The notes under the pieces are model-generated. The model worked only from the letters and a program-made list of their open reading frames with translations, searched no databases and was not told the DNA's origin. A stretch of DNA of 13,961 bases, taken from the NCBI GenBank assembly GCA_910588865.1, contig CAJUSJ010000102.1:1-13961 (forward strand). Reading direction: 5' to 3'. Shown one piece after another: positions 6,796 to 13,961 of this stretch. Source of the stretch: an uncultured Lachnospiraceae bacterium (GTDB lineage Bacteria > Bacillota > Clostridia > Lachnospirales > Lachnospiraceae). How positions within the stretch are numbered: the first letter of the stretch is position 1; every line of letters begins with the position of its first letter. Position numbers and translations under genes: made by a program.

Positions 6796-9700
6796 GATGA
6801 ACCGGATGGGATTTGTGAATTTTTGGCTATATGACCAGGAGACCTTTACATTTGAAGACGGGAAGCTTTTGCTGCGGGGACAGAACGGTTCTGGAAAATC
6901 CATCACCACCCAGAGCTTTATTCCTTTTATCCTGGATGGAGACAGAACCCCCAGCCGCCTTGACCCATTTGGTTCCAGCGACAGGAAGATGGAATACTAT
7001 TTTCTGGGGGAGGACGGCCGGGATGAGTCCACCGGCTACCTTTTCCTGGAATTTGTGAAGGAAGACACGGGGCAGTACCGCACCATAGGAATCGGCCAGA
7101 GAGCCAGGCGGGGAGCGCCCATGACGTTCTGGGGATTTGTGCTGACAGACGGAAGGCGGATCGGCTATGATGTGAATCTCTACAAAGAGGTGGGAAACAC
7201 CAGGCTTCCCTACTCCAAACAGGACCTGAAAAAGGTTCTGGGGCCGGAAGTGCCGTTTACGGATTCCCCGGGAGAGTACAAGGCCATGGTGAACAAATAT
7301 ATTTTCGGGTTCCGCAGGATGGAGCAGTATGAGCAGTTTATCCGCCTGCTGGTCAAGGTCCGGGCTCCCAAACTCTCCAAGGAATTTAAGCCCACAAAGG
7401 TTTATGATATTTTAAATGAGTCCCTGCAGACATTGACGGACGAGGAACTCAGGGCCATGGTAGACGCCATGGAGAAGATGGACGCCATTCAGAACAGTCT
7501 GGAACATCTGAAAGCGGCACAGAAGGATGGGCAGAATATCCAGAAAGAATATACCCGTTACAACCAGTTTATGCTGGGGAGAAAGGCCAGGGCCTACATT
7601 CAGTCCAGCCAGAAGGCAGAGACCCTGAAGGGGAAGCTGGAGGAAGAAAAGGCCCGGCTGGAGCAGTTAAAGCAGGAAGAGTCGGAAAAGAGAGGCCTGG
7701 CAGCACAGGGAGAGCAGAGAAAGAACCTGATGGACGCTGAGCTTGAGGGCCTGAAGGAGACGGACCTGGACAATGTGACCAAACGTCTCATGGACAACCG
7801 GGAGCGGAAAAGGGAGCTGGAGGCGAAGAGACAGGAATGGCAGAAGGAAGCGGACAAAGCCAGAGAAAACCTGCTGGACACAGACAGAAAGATCCGGGAA
7901 TGTGAGGAAAACGCGGATTACTGCCGGAGCCGGCTGGAGGAGGCTCGTGGGGAAATCAATACTTTGCAGGAGACTTTGGGGTTCCAGCTCCACGGACAGG
8001 CGGTTTCCAAGATCCTTCAGGAGGACAGCGGGGGAATTGATGACATTTCCCATGAGATCCGGCAGTGGAATCATAAGATCGGCCAGGGGGTTAAACTGCT
8101 GAAAGAGCAGGCGGAAGTGGAGCGGCGGTATGACGCCGCGGCCGGTGAGAGCGCCAGATGTCTGGCCGCTGCCGTAAAGCGGGAGGCAGAGCTTGAGAAA
8201 CTGGAGGAGGAGGAAGAACAGGCCAGAGACAGCTGGACTCAGCAGTGCTATGAGCTGCCCAAAAAGAATCAGGAGCTGATACCGCGGCAGTCCCTTCTCA
8301 AGGAACTGGAAGCTGATATTTCGTCCTACCAGGGGCCAAAGGACAGCACGGCCATCCGCAGAAAATGGGAACAGTGCGCCGAGGACAGGCGGGGGTTTCT
8401 CAGAAAACTGGAGGGCCAGAAAGAGCAGGAGAAGGAGAAGATCCTTTTAGAGGAAAGAGAAAAGCAAAACAAGCTGGAGCTTCTCAGAGAGAGGAAGGAC
8501 TGGGAACCGGAAAGGCCAGAGAGCCGGATCCGGTCCAGGAAGATTCTGAATAAGGCGGGGATCTCCTGGATCCCGTTCTATCAGGCCATGGAATTTGCCC
8601 CCCAGCTTTCGGAACGAGAGAAGGATCTCCTGGAGGGGCAGCTGAAAGACGCGGGAATATTGGACACCCTGGTGGTGGATCGCCGCCACTGGGACAGAAT
8701 CCGGAAGGAATTTCCAGAGTATGAGGATCAGATGATCCGCGCTCCAAAATCAGAAAAAGGAAGCATGTTCGAGAAACTGGTGCCGGCTTCCGGGCTTTCC
8801 CGGGAACTGAAAAGAGAGGTAGAGTATATCTTAAGAGCCATGAAGGAGGAGACAGAAGAGTTTTCCCAAAAGGGTGAGGATTTCCGGGAAGCGGCGGGAC
8901 TTCTTCTTAATAGAAAGGGATTTTTTAAAAACGGGATTCTGGAGGGAAGGAGTTTGGGACAGGAACAGGCTTCTTTTATCGGCCATCTGACCAGAAAACG
9001 GAAGCTGGAGCAGCAGATCGTAAAGCTGTCAGAGGAACTGGCGCTTTTGGGGCAGCAAAAGGAGACCGTGCTGGCGGGGCTGAAGGATCTGGCGGAGCGC
9101 CAGGAGACCCTGGACCGGGAACTTGCCCGGGTGCCGGACGGAGAGGTTCTGGACGGGATTCTGGAAAGGGAAAGGGAATGCCGCTGGTATCTGGAACAGG
9201 AACAGCGGAAACTGGAGGAGGCCCGGCGGCAGGAGGAGCTTATAAAGGCGGAAAAGGAAAAATGCCTGCAGCAGGTGATCCGCGTGGGAAGGGAACTTCC
9301 CTACGCCAGGACCTTAAGCGCATATGAGGAGGCCTTGGAAGCAGCTGGGGAGTATCTGGATTTCTGGACCGATATCTGCTCCAAACTCCGTGATTTGACC
9401 CATCAAAAGGCGCTGCTGGACACGGAAAGAGAAAAGGCGGAGCAGTATGAAAGTATCCAGGACACCGCTCTCAGGGAAATTTCGGAAAAGTCCAAAGAGT
9501 TGGAGATCACGGAGATGGCAATCCAGAAGGCGGAGGAATTCTTAAACCGCCCGGAGAACCGGCAGCTGGCCAGACGTCTTCAGGAGCTTCGGGCAGAGCG
9601 GGAGAAACTGGAAAAGAATTTGAGGGAATGGGGACAGCGGCTGGCTGTCATTGAAAGCCAGAAAGAACAGGGTATTAGGCGGCTGGAGGAGGCAAATACC

Positions 9701-10861
9701 AACCTGATCCAGGAGATTTCCCAGGAAACCATGCTTCGAGGTTATTTTGAGGAAGAACTGGAACTGAAGCTGGTGGTGGACCGGGGCTCTAAGACCCTGA
9801 AAGAATGCGCCCAGGAGGCCTGGGGCCAGGTGAGAGAAAGCGACAGGAACCGGGAGGCCAGCGCCCTGGTGGATTCCCTTCACCAGACCTACCACAAGTA
9901 CAGCGGAAGCCTGCTGGGGTACGGCATTGCCATGGAAGAATGTTTTGAAGAGGGGGCGGCGGACGGCCAGTCTTTGAGAAAACGCCTGCGGATCTATTCC
10001 ATGTGGAATGGAAGAAAACTGTATTTTGCCCAGTTTGCCCAGGCTCTGAAAAATTCCATAGAGGAGACCGAGCTTCTGATCCAGGAGAAGGACCGGGAAA
10101 TCTTCGTGGACATCTTATCACGCACCTTGAGTCAGCAGCTGACCGACCGGATCGAGGAGAGCCGCCAGTGGATCCGGAATATGTCAGCCCTGATGAAGCA
10201 GATGGACACCTCCATGGGCTTAAGCTTTTCTCTGGAATGGAAGGCCCGGAGCGCCCAGGGGGACCAGGAGATCGACACCCAGGAGCTGGAGAAGCTGCTG
10301 CGAAGAGACCAGTCCCTTCTGACTCCCCAGGATGTGGAGCGGGTGGCCAGGCATTTCCGTAGCAAGATCCAGACAGAAAAGGCGAGACTGGAAGAAAACG
10401 GAGCCATGATCAACTACATCGACATGGTCCGGGATGCCCTGGACTACCGGAAATGGTTCGAGTTCCGTATGTTCTACTATCGGAATCAGGGAGAGAAAAA
10501 GCCTCTGACCAACGGAGCGTTTAACAAATTCAGCGGCGGAGAGAAGGCCATGGCCATGTATGTGCCCCTGTTTGCCGCTGTCAACGCTCAGTATCAGAAG
10601 TCGTCAAAAACCGATTTTCCCAGAATGATCGCCCTGGACGAGGCATTTGCCGGAGTTGATGACAAGAATATCAGCAGCATGTTCCAGCTGGTAAATACCC
10701 TGGACTTTGACTACATCATGAATTCCCAGGCCATCTGGGGCTGCTATGAGACCGTTCCGGCCCTGCGGATCTCCGAGCTTTACCGTCCGGCGGATGCCCA
10801 GACCGTCACGGTGATCCACTATACCTGGAACGGACATGAGAGGATATTAGATGAGCAGTAG
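6779..10861 (+). CDS. jetC: Wadjet protein JetC, SMC-like ATPase of the TIGR02680 family
   Basis: This 1360-residue SMC/SbcC/MukB-type motor probably uses ATP to extrude loops on small circular DNA. The N-terminal head has Walker A GQNGSGKS (34-41). Long heptad-rich coiled coils span about 230-480 and 720-1010 and flank a less charged, hinge-like region at about 560-690. The C-terminal head has the ABC signature FSGGEK (1251-1256) and Walker B MIALDEAF with D1287 and E1288, followed by GVDD (D-loop). All ATPase motifs are intact, so the motor should be active. The length fits TIGR02680 proteins (about 1350 residues). The start ATG 6779 lies inside the jetB end after an AGGAG site, and its stop overlaps jetD by 11 bases. 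Confidence 0.94.
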   Translation: MSSRFKMNRMGFVNFWLYDQETFTFEDGKLLLRGQNGSGKSITTQSFIPFILDGDRTPSRLDPFGSSDRKMEYYFLGEDGRDESTGYLFLEFVKEDTGQYRTIGIGQRARRGAPMTFWGFVLTDGRRIGYDVNLYKEVGNTRLPYSKQDLKKVLGPEVPFTDSPGEYKAMVNKYIFGFRRMEQYEQFIRLLVKVRAPKLSKEFKPTKVYDILNESLQTLTDEELRAMVDAMEKMDAIQNSLEHLKAAQKDGQNIQKEYTRYNQFMLGRKARAYIQSSQKAETLKGKLEEEKARLEQLKQEESEKRGLAAQGEQRKNLMDAELEGLKETDLDNVTKRLMDNRERKRELEAKRQEWQKEADKARENLLDTDRKIRECEENADYCRSRLEEARGEINTLQETLGFQLHGQAVSKILQEDSGGIDDISHEIRQWNHKIGQGVKLLKEQAEVERRYDAAAGESARCLAAAVKREAELEKLEEEEEQARDSWTQQCYELPKKNQELIPRQSLLKELEADISSYQGPKDSTAIRRKWEQCAEDRRGFLRKLEGQKEQEKEKILLEEREKQNKLELLRERKDWEPERPESRIRSRKILNKAGISWIPFYQAMEFAPQLSEREKDLLEGQLKDAGILDTLVVDRRHWDRIRKEFPEYEDQMIRAPKSEKGSMFEKLVPASGLSRELKREVEYILRAMKEETEEFSQKGEDFREAAGLLLNRKGFFKNGILEGRSLGQEQASFIGHLTRKRKLEQQIVKLSEELALLGQQKETVLAGLKDLAERQETLDRELARVPDGEVLDGILERERECRWYLEQEQRKLEEARRQEELIKAEKEKCLQQVIRVGRELPYARTLSAYEEALEAAGEYLDFWTDICSKLRDLTHQKALLDTEREKAEQYESIQDTALREISEKSKELEITEMAIQKAEEFLNRPENRQLARRLQELRAEREKLEKNLREWGQRLAVIESQKEQGIRRLEEANTNLIQEISQETMLRGYFEEELELKLVVDRGSKTLKECAQEAWGQVRESDRNREASALVDSLHQTYHKYSGSLLGYGIAMEECFEEGAADGQSLRKRLRIYSMWNGRKLYFAQFAQALKNSIEETELLIQEKDREIFVDILSRTLSQQLTDRIEESRQWIRNMSALMKQMDTSMGLSFSLEWKARSAQGDQEIDTQELEKLLRRDQSLLTPQDVERVARHFRSKIQTEKARLEENGAMINYIDMVRDALDYRKWFEFRMFYYRNQGEKKPLTNGAFNKFSGGEKAMAMYVPLFAAVNAQYQKSSKTDFPRMIALDEAFAGVDDKNISSMFQLVNTLDFDYIMNSQAIWGCYETVPALRISELYRPADAQTVTVIHYTWNGHERILDEQ

Positions 10862-12263
10862 GAGAGAGTGCGCGTTGTATTTTAAGGATCAGCCGGAGTA
10901 TCAGAGGGTCTTTGAGGCCATGCGGAAAAAATGGGAGAGCCTGGGGCGGACCGCCGGGAAGGTAACCTTGGTTAAGGGAACAGAGGAGGAGAGGAAAGCG
11001 CTGGAACGTTTCCTGGGCAGACCTATGGAGAATGAAGGGCTGACATTTTCCCTGCCGGAATTTGAGAACGCCCTTGGAGAGACCAGATATGGCGGCGTGT
11101 CCCTGAAAGAGCTTTTGGAGGAATATTTTGGTGAGCCCATGGTGGGGAACCAGGAGAGAAGGCAGGAGAGGAAGAACAGGGAAAGGGAGTTCTGGGATAA
11201 GCTGGAGCGTGAGGCCGGGAGGCTGGAGGAGGAAAAACCGGCAGGTGAGACAGAAAATGAGGCCGGATACGAAGTCACGGCCAGCCAGACTCAGGCCCAG
11301 GCGGCTGCCCGGGAAGCCGTCAATTGGATCCGGGCAATGAGGGAACAGAAAAGCAACGGGTATACGGTGGTGATGAAGGAGTATCGGATATCCGAAGAAT
11401 CCGCGAAGGAACTGGTCCGGCAGGTTGTGATGTGTCTGAAATTGTGCGGGAGACTATGGGATGGACCGACACAGGCAAAGGGATATGGGTGGGATGGGGT
11501 CCGCTTAGCGGTTCTGGCTGCCAAAGCCACAGGAAATCCCCATGCCCTGGACCGCCAGAATACGGCGGGAACCCTTTTATCCTATGTCCTGTGCAGACGT
11601 GACGGCAGTGAATTCCCGGAAAATGCCAGAAAGTGGAAAGAACTGTATGAGAGGAACGGAATCCTGGTTGACCAGCTGTCCAGCACGGTGGCGGCATTTG
11701 GCATTCATCTGATGACAGCGGAGGGCCCCCATCCGGCTTACGAGGGTTACTGGGAGAGGCAGGAACCGTGTATCATCTCCCTGGCCAACTTAGCACATGC
11801 CCGGGGCGCTTTTGGAGAGTCGGAGAAAATCTATATTGTGGAAAATGAGATGGTTTTCAGTGAATTGGCAGAACAGCTTTCAGATCATCCCGTCACTCTT
11901 TTGTGTACATCGGGACAGCCGAGAACTGCCGCCTACAGGCTGATGGAACTGCTGTGTGAAAGCGATGAGAGGGTTTCCTTCAGGTATGCCGGGGATATGG
12001 ACCCGGAGGGCCTTGACATCGCCCAGAGGATCCTGGACAGTTTCCCGGGGCGGGTCCACATCTGGCGGATGAGCGGGGATGACTATGAGAAGGCCCTGTC
12101 CCAGGAGCAGGTGTCAGAGCGGAGGCTGGAGATGATGAAGAATCTGACCAACCCCGTGCTTAAAAATACGGCGCGGAAGATCCGGGAACAAAAGCGGGCA
12201 GGGTATCAGGAGATGCTGCTGGAGGAGATGGCGGGGGATATAAAAAGGTTTGCGTCTGTATAA
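10851..12263 (+). CDS. jetD: Wadjet protein JetD, Toprim nuclease of the TIGR02679 family (DUF3323-DUF2399)
   Basis: This 470-residue last gene of the operon is the presumed nuclease. Residues 1 to about 280 correspond to the DUF3323-type DNA-binding region; residues about 101-150 are a charged, E/R-rich linker. Residues about 310-440 form a DUF2399 Toprim-like domain: beta strand IYIVENE with the candidate catalytic glutamate E331, then LLCTSGQPRTAAYRLMELL, then YAGDMDPEGLDIA with the acidic pair D382-x-D384. This E plus DxD layout is that of topoisomerase VI-like Toprim folds, which bind Mg2+. In studied Wadjet systems JetD cuts plasmid DNA after the SMC complex has loaded; for this subtype the role is inferred. 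The start ATG overlaps the jetC stop by 11 bases. It appears full length. Confidence 0.9.
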   Translation: MSSRRECALYFKDQPEYQRVFEAMRKKWESLGRTAGKVTLVKGTEEERKALERFLGRPMENEGLTFSLPEFENALGETRYGGVSLKELLEEYFGEPMVGNQERRQERKNREREFWDKLEREAGRLEEEKPAGETENEAGYEVTASQTQAQAAAREAVNWIRAMREQKSNGYTVVMKEYRISEESAKELVRQVVMCLKLCGRLWDGPTQAKGYGWDGVRLAVLAAKATGNPHALDRQNTAGTLLSYVLCRRDGSEFPENARKWKELYERNGILVDQLSSTVAAFGIHLMTAEGPHPAYEGYWERQEPCIISLANLAHARGAFGESEKIYIVENEMVFSELAEQLSDHPVTLLCTSGQPRTAAYRLMELLCESDERVSFRYAGDMDPEGLDIAQRILDSFPGRVHIWRMSGDDYEKALSQEQVSERRLEMMKNLTNPVLKNTARKIREQKRAGYQEMLLEEMAGDIKRFASV

Positions 12264-12278
12264 ATAAGAAAAATAAAA

Positions 12279-12308
12279 AGTCAGATTAACTATATAAGAA
12301 ATCTGACT
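12279..12308. terminator. Hairpin after jetD, possible terminator
   Basis: AGTCAGATT (12279-12287) pairs with AATCTGACT (12300-12308) around a 12-base loop, 16 bases after the jetD stop. The plus strand has an A-rich run before it and no T-run after it. The T-run is on the minus strand, so it would terminate leftward transcription better than the operon itself. A smaller hairpin (GTCCT/AGGAC, about 12353-12366), followed by T-rich sequence near 12370, may help stop rightward transcription. Confidence 0.5.
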
Positions 12309-12379
12309 GAATGAAGAACAACAACTATTTCCACCAATGTGGGTCCTAAAAAGGACGGTTTGAATAAATTTTTATTGTG

Positions 12380-13355
12380 ATTGCAGCAGCCAAATCAATC
12401 TATGACTGGTTCATGCTGGTTCATATACTTGGAGATGCCCGGACAATCTCGGAAGCTAAGGTAAAAGTTTATGAAAAGCATCGGCGGGACCTGAAGATTT
12501 TAAAAGATATGGTGAGGAACCATTTGTCACGAGAGGATTATAAAGAAATTTTTGCTGTAACAGATGAAAAGAAGAATAATTATTGCGCTTATATCGGTAT
12601 GACAAAGAGCCATAACAAAAAGGTTCCTCTGGCTGGAAAGGGATGTTCGAGGGAGGAATTCTATGCCTTTTTAAAAAAAGAAGTGGTTGACAGGATTGAG
12701 GAAAAAAGTGTTACGGAAATGCTCAGCCAGGAGATAGAACTGGGAACATTTCTTCCCAAACAGGTATGCAAAGAGAATGGCGTCATACCTTATCAGCTGC
12801 AAGAAGTTGAATTACTAAAGATTGTGAAAAACGCAGGAGAATATTTGCCGTTTTTGAAAGAAAATGGAGATAAAATCCAGAACATATTAACATTTCGGAT
12901 ACCTTATTATGTAGGACCGTTGAATGTGGTAAAAGAGGCTGATCATTCTTTTGCGTGGGCAAAAAGAAAGAGCGGAGAACCAGTATATCCCTGAAATTTT
13001 ACTGAATAATTTACGGGTAAATGGCGATAAAATATCGGTGGAACTAAAGCAGGATTTATATGAAAACCTGTTTAAGCGATACCGAAAAGTCACTGTAAAA
13101 AGGTTAAGGAATTATCTGATTCAGGAAGGGATTGTGGAAAAAGGGGTGGATTTGTCTGGGATAGACGGGGATTTTAAAGCATCGTTGAAGTCTTATCATG
13201 ATCTGAAGAAAAGCTCACTGGTTTACCGCTTTCAGAAACAGAACAGGAGCAGTTGATCTTAAATGTAACATTGTTCGGCGATGATAAGGCATTGTTGAAG
13301 AGGAGAATCAAAGAAATGCTTTCCAGTCTGACAGAGGGGCAGATAAAAAAGTATA
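12380..13355 (+). pseudogene. Decayed REC-lobe fragment of a type II CRISPR Cas9
   Basis: Three frames together encode a Cas9-like REC lobe. Frame 1 (12380-12994) contains AIYDW-like SIYDWFMLVHILGD, GTFLPKQVCKENGVIPYQL and LTFRIPYYVGPLN, hallmark segments of type II-A Cas9 (compare NGSIPHQIHLGEL and ILTFRIPYYVGPL in S. pyogenes Cas9, recalled). It stops where a conserved Trp (YPW) has become TGA and about 45 codons are deleted. Frame 2 (about 13005-13215) continues with NNLRVNGDKISVELKQ and SGIDGDFKASLKSYHDLK. Frame 3 (about 13215-13355) continues with ILNVTLFGDDKALLKRR. RuvC, HNH and PAM-interacting parts are absent, and no repeats, tracrRNA or cas1/cas2 are seen. It is a dead remnant, visibly more AT-rich than the jet operon. 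Confidence 0.9.
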
Positions 13356-13398
13356 AAGAGGTAGCCAGGCGGAGCGGGACTAAAAGGGCCCTGATTTT

Positions 13399-13595
13399 AT
13401 GGAACATCTTTATCAAATTGAATTGGATGCTTTGGCAATTAAAACTTTAAATATAAGATTTTTTGAACAGGCAGATGAGGAGTGGCTGGATTTTGTTCTC
13501 ATGTTCAGAGAAAAGGGGGGAACACCACATGATTATGTTATGATATGGTAATTGGATCAATAGCGGATGATGGGATGGTAATAGGACTATTTTGA
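13399..13595 (+). pseudogene. Truncated, frameshifted DUF3990-family gene
   Basis: The frame from 13399 to TAA 13551 encodes LYQIELDALAIKTLNIRFFE and ADEEWLDFVLMFREKGG, then HDY. The other frame then gives DMVIGSIADDGMVIGLF and stops at 13595. ADEEWLDFV followed by YD-x-VIG-x-IADD is the recurring core of DUF3990 proteins, which are small and often sit in toxin-antitoxin-like or phage-related neighbourhoods and have been linked to ADP-ribosyltransferase-like folds (recalled, less sure). The break is a 5-base tandem duplication, TTATG TTATG at 13533-13542; removing one copy restores HDYDMVIG. The N-terminal half and the C-terminus are missing. Confidence 0.75.
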
Positions 13596-13623
13596 TATTC
13601 GAATACTGATATTTATTTTTGTG

Positions 13624-13668
13624 AGCAAGACCATGAGACGGGAACGTTGGATGGTCTTGCTTTTTGCG
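13624..13668 (+). terminator. Strong intrinsic terminator
   Basis: AGCAAGACCAT (13624-13634) pairs perfectly with ATGGTCTTGCT (13651-13661) around a 16-base loop and is followed directly by more T residues (TTTTGCG). It closes the remnant region and isolates the downstream gene. Confidence 0.85.
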
Positions 13669-13725
13669 TCACCAATATACGGAGAAGAGATGAGGACCAG
13701 ATTCCATGAAAAATATAAAAAACAG

Positions 13726-13755
13726 GTGACAAATGATGACATAGAATGTTATAAT
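13726..13755 (+). promoter_or_regulatory. Promoter for the right-edge gene
   Basis: GTGACA (13726-13731, five of six matches to the -35 consensus) and a perfect TATAAT (13750-13755) are 18 bases apart, 55 bases upstream of the ATG at 13811. Together with the terminator before it, this marks the start of a new transcription unit. Confidence 0.7.
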
Positions 13756-13810
13756 TATATTCAAACTACAACCAAGTTATACCAAAATTAACTGACAATG
13801 GAGAAAATGT

Positions 13811-13961
13811 ATGGAAATAAAGCGCATCGAAGGCGATCCTTACATTGCACACTGCAAGGATGATTTGCAAGAGATCCAATCCGTCTCTGCACATAATCAG
13901 GAAACCGCACAGCTGGCTCAGTCCTATTGCACGGTGGAAGCGTTGACTGCCATCAGCTATC
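13811..13961 (+). CDS. N-terminus of a probable HD-domain nuclease, Cas3-like (cut by the right edge)
   Basis: Fifty codons are visible, beginning MEIKRIEGDPYIAHCKDDLQ and continuing with EIQSVSAHNQETAQLAQSYC. The pattern YIAH, then Q-x-V-x-x-H, then a helix with A-x-L-A matches the opening of Cas3 HD nuclease domains, where the second histidine would be the first metal ligand and the HD pair should follow about 15-20 residues past the window's end. The start follows GGAG (13800-13803) by seven bases and has its own promoter. If right, this is the first gene of a type I CRISPR-Cas operon (type I-C or I-B style). Other HD-superfamily proteins remain possible because the decisive HD motif is not in view. 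Confidence 0.55.
   Translation, partial: MEIKRIEGDPYIAHCKDDLQEIQSVSAHNQETAQLAQSYCTVEALTAISY

Noticed and set aside
6076..6909. Long antisense open frames across jetB and the jetC start
   Set aside because: They lie wholly opposite well-supported genes, lack ribosome sites, and have low-complexity Pro/Ser-rich translations typical of antisense shadows.
12350..12370. Similarity of TCCTAAAAAGGACGGTTT to the jetA segment TCCTTAAAAGGATGGTTT (4823-4840)
   Set aside because: Only an 18-base near-palindrome matches, with two differences and no flanking similarity; a chance hairpin is the simpler explanation.
13807..13867. Alternative ATG at 13807 for the right-edge gene
   Set aside because: That frame meets a stop after about 18 codons, whereas the ATG at 13811 stays open to the window edge and is better spaced from the GGAG site.
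12264..13961. CRISPR array or tracrRNA beside the Cas9 remnant
   Set aside because: I looked for spaced direct repeats of 28-37 bases and found none in this stretch or elsewhere in the window.

Overview
The window looks like a defence and accessory region from a clostridial (Lachnospiraceae-type) Firmicute. This is inferred from strong AGGAGG-type ribosome sites, the residue style of the proteins, and remnants of gene families common in that group (type II-A-like Cas9, DUF3990, CCHC-finger/pRiA4b-like protein). No rRNA, tRNA or species marker is present, so the genus is left open.

Left part (1-1530): a gene runs off the left edge on the minus strand with a good promoter. Beyond it is a gene graveyard. 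A frameshifted zinc-finger gene fragment (491-690) abuts a fragment of jetA (689-830). That fragment continues in frame into the C-terminus of a fumarate-reductase-like flavoprotein (831-1163). A strong hairpin terminator and a start-less 56-codon open frame follow.

Middle (1532-3834): a divergent MerR-type regulator and MATE efflux transporter. Between them lies a textbook MerR-type promoter with a 19-bp spacer and a perfect dyad.

Core (3940-12263): a complete four-gene Wadjet/SMC-type anti-plasmid operon, jetA-jetB-jetC-jetD, of the TIGR02677/02678/02680/02679 families (DUF2397, DUF2398, SbcC-like SMC, DUF3323-DUF2399). I believe this is the subtype called type III, but I recall the number from memory. 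JetA (kleisin-like), JetB (KITE-like) and JetC (SMC ATPase) should form the DNA-loading complex, and JetD (Toprim protein) should be the nuclease. jetB/jetC and jetC/jetD overlap by a few bases. jetA and jetB are separated by a tandemly duplicated hairpin element of about 71 bp that includes the end of jetA.

Right part (12264-13961): a decayed piece of a Cas9 REC lobe (12380 to about 13355) with an internal deletion and frameshifts. It is followed by a truncated DUF3990 gene broken by a 5-bp tandem duplication, a strong terminator, and a promoter leading to a gene cut by the right edge. The visible start of that gene resembles the HD-nuclease N-terminus of Cas3. The intact defence operon is thus flanked by remnants of a second defence system (Cas9), perhaps by a live CRISPR type I locus, and by a broken copy of part of its own first gene.
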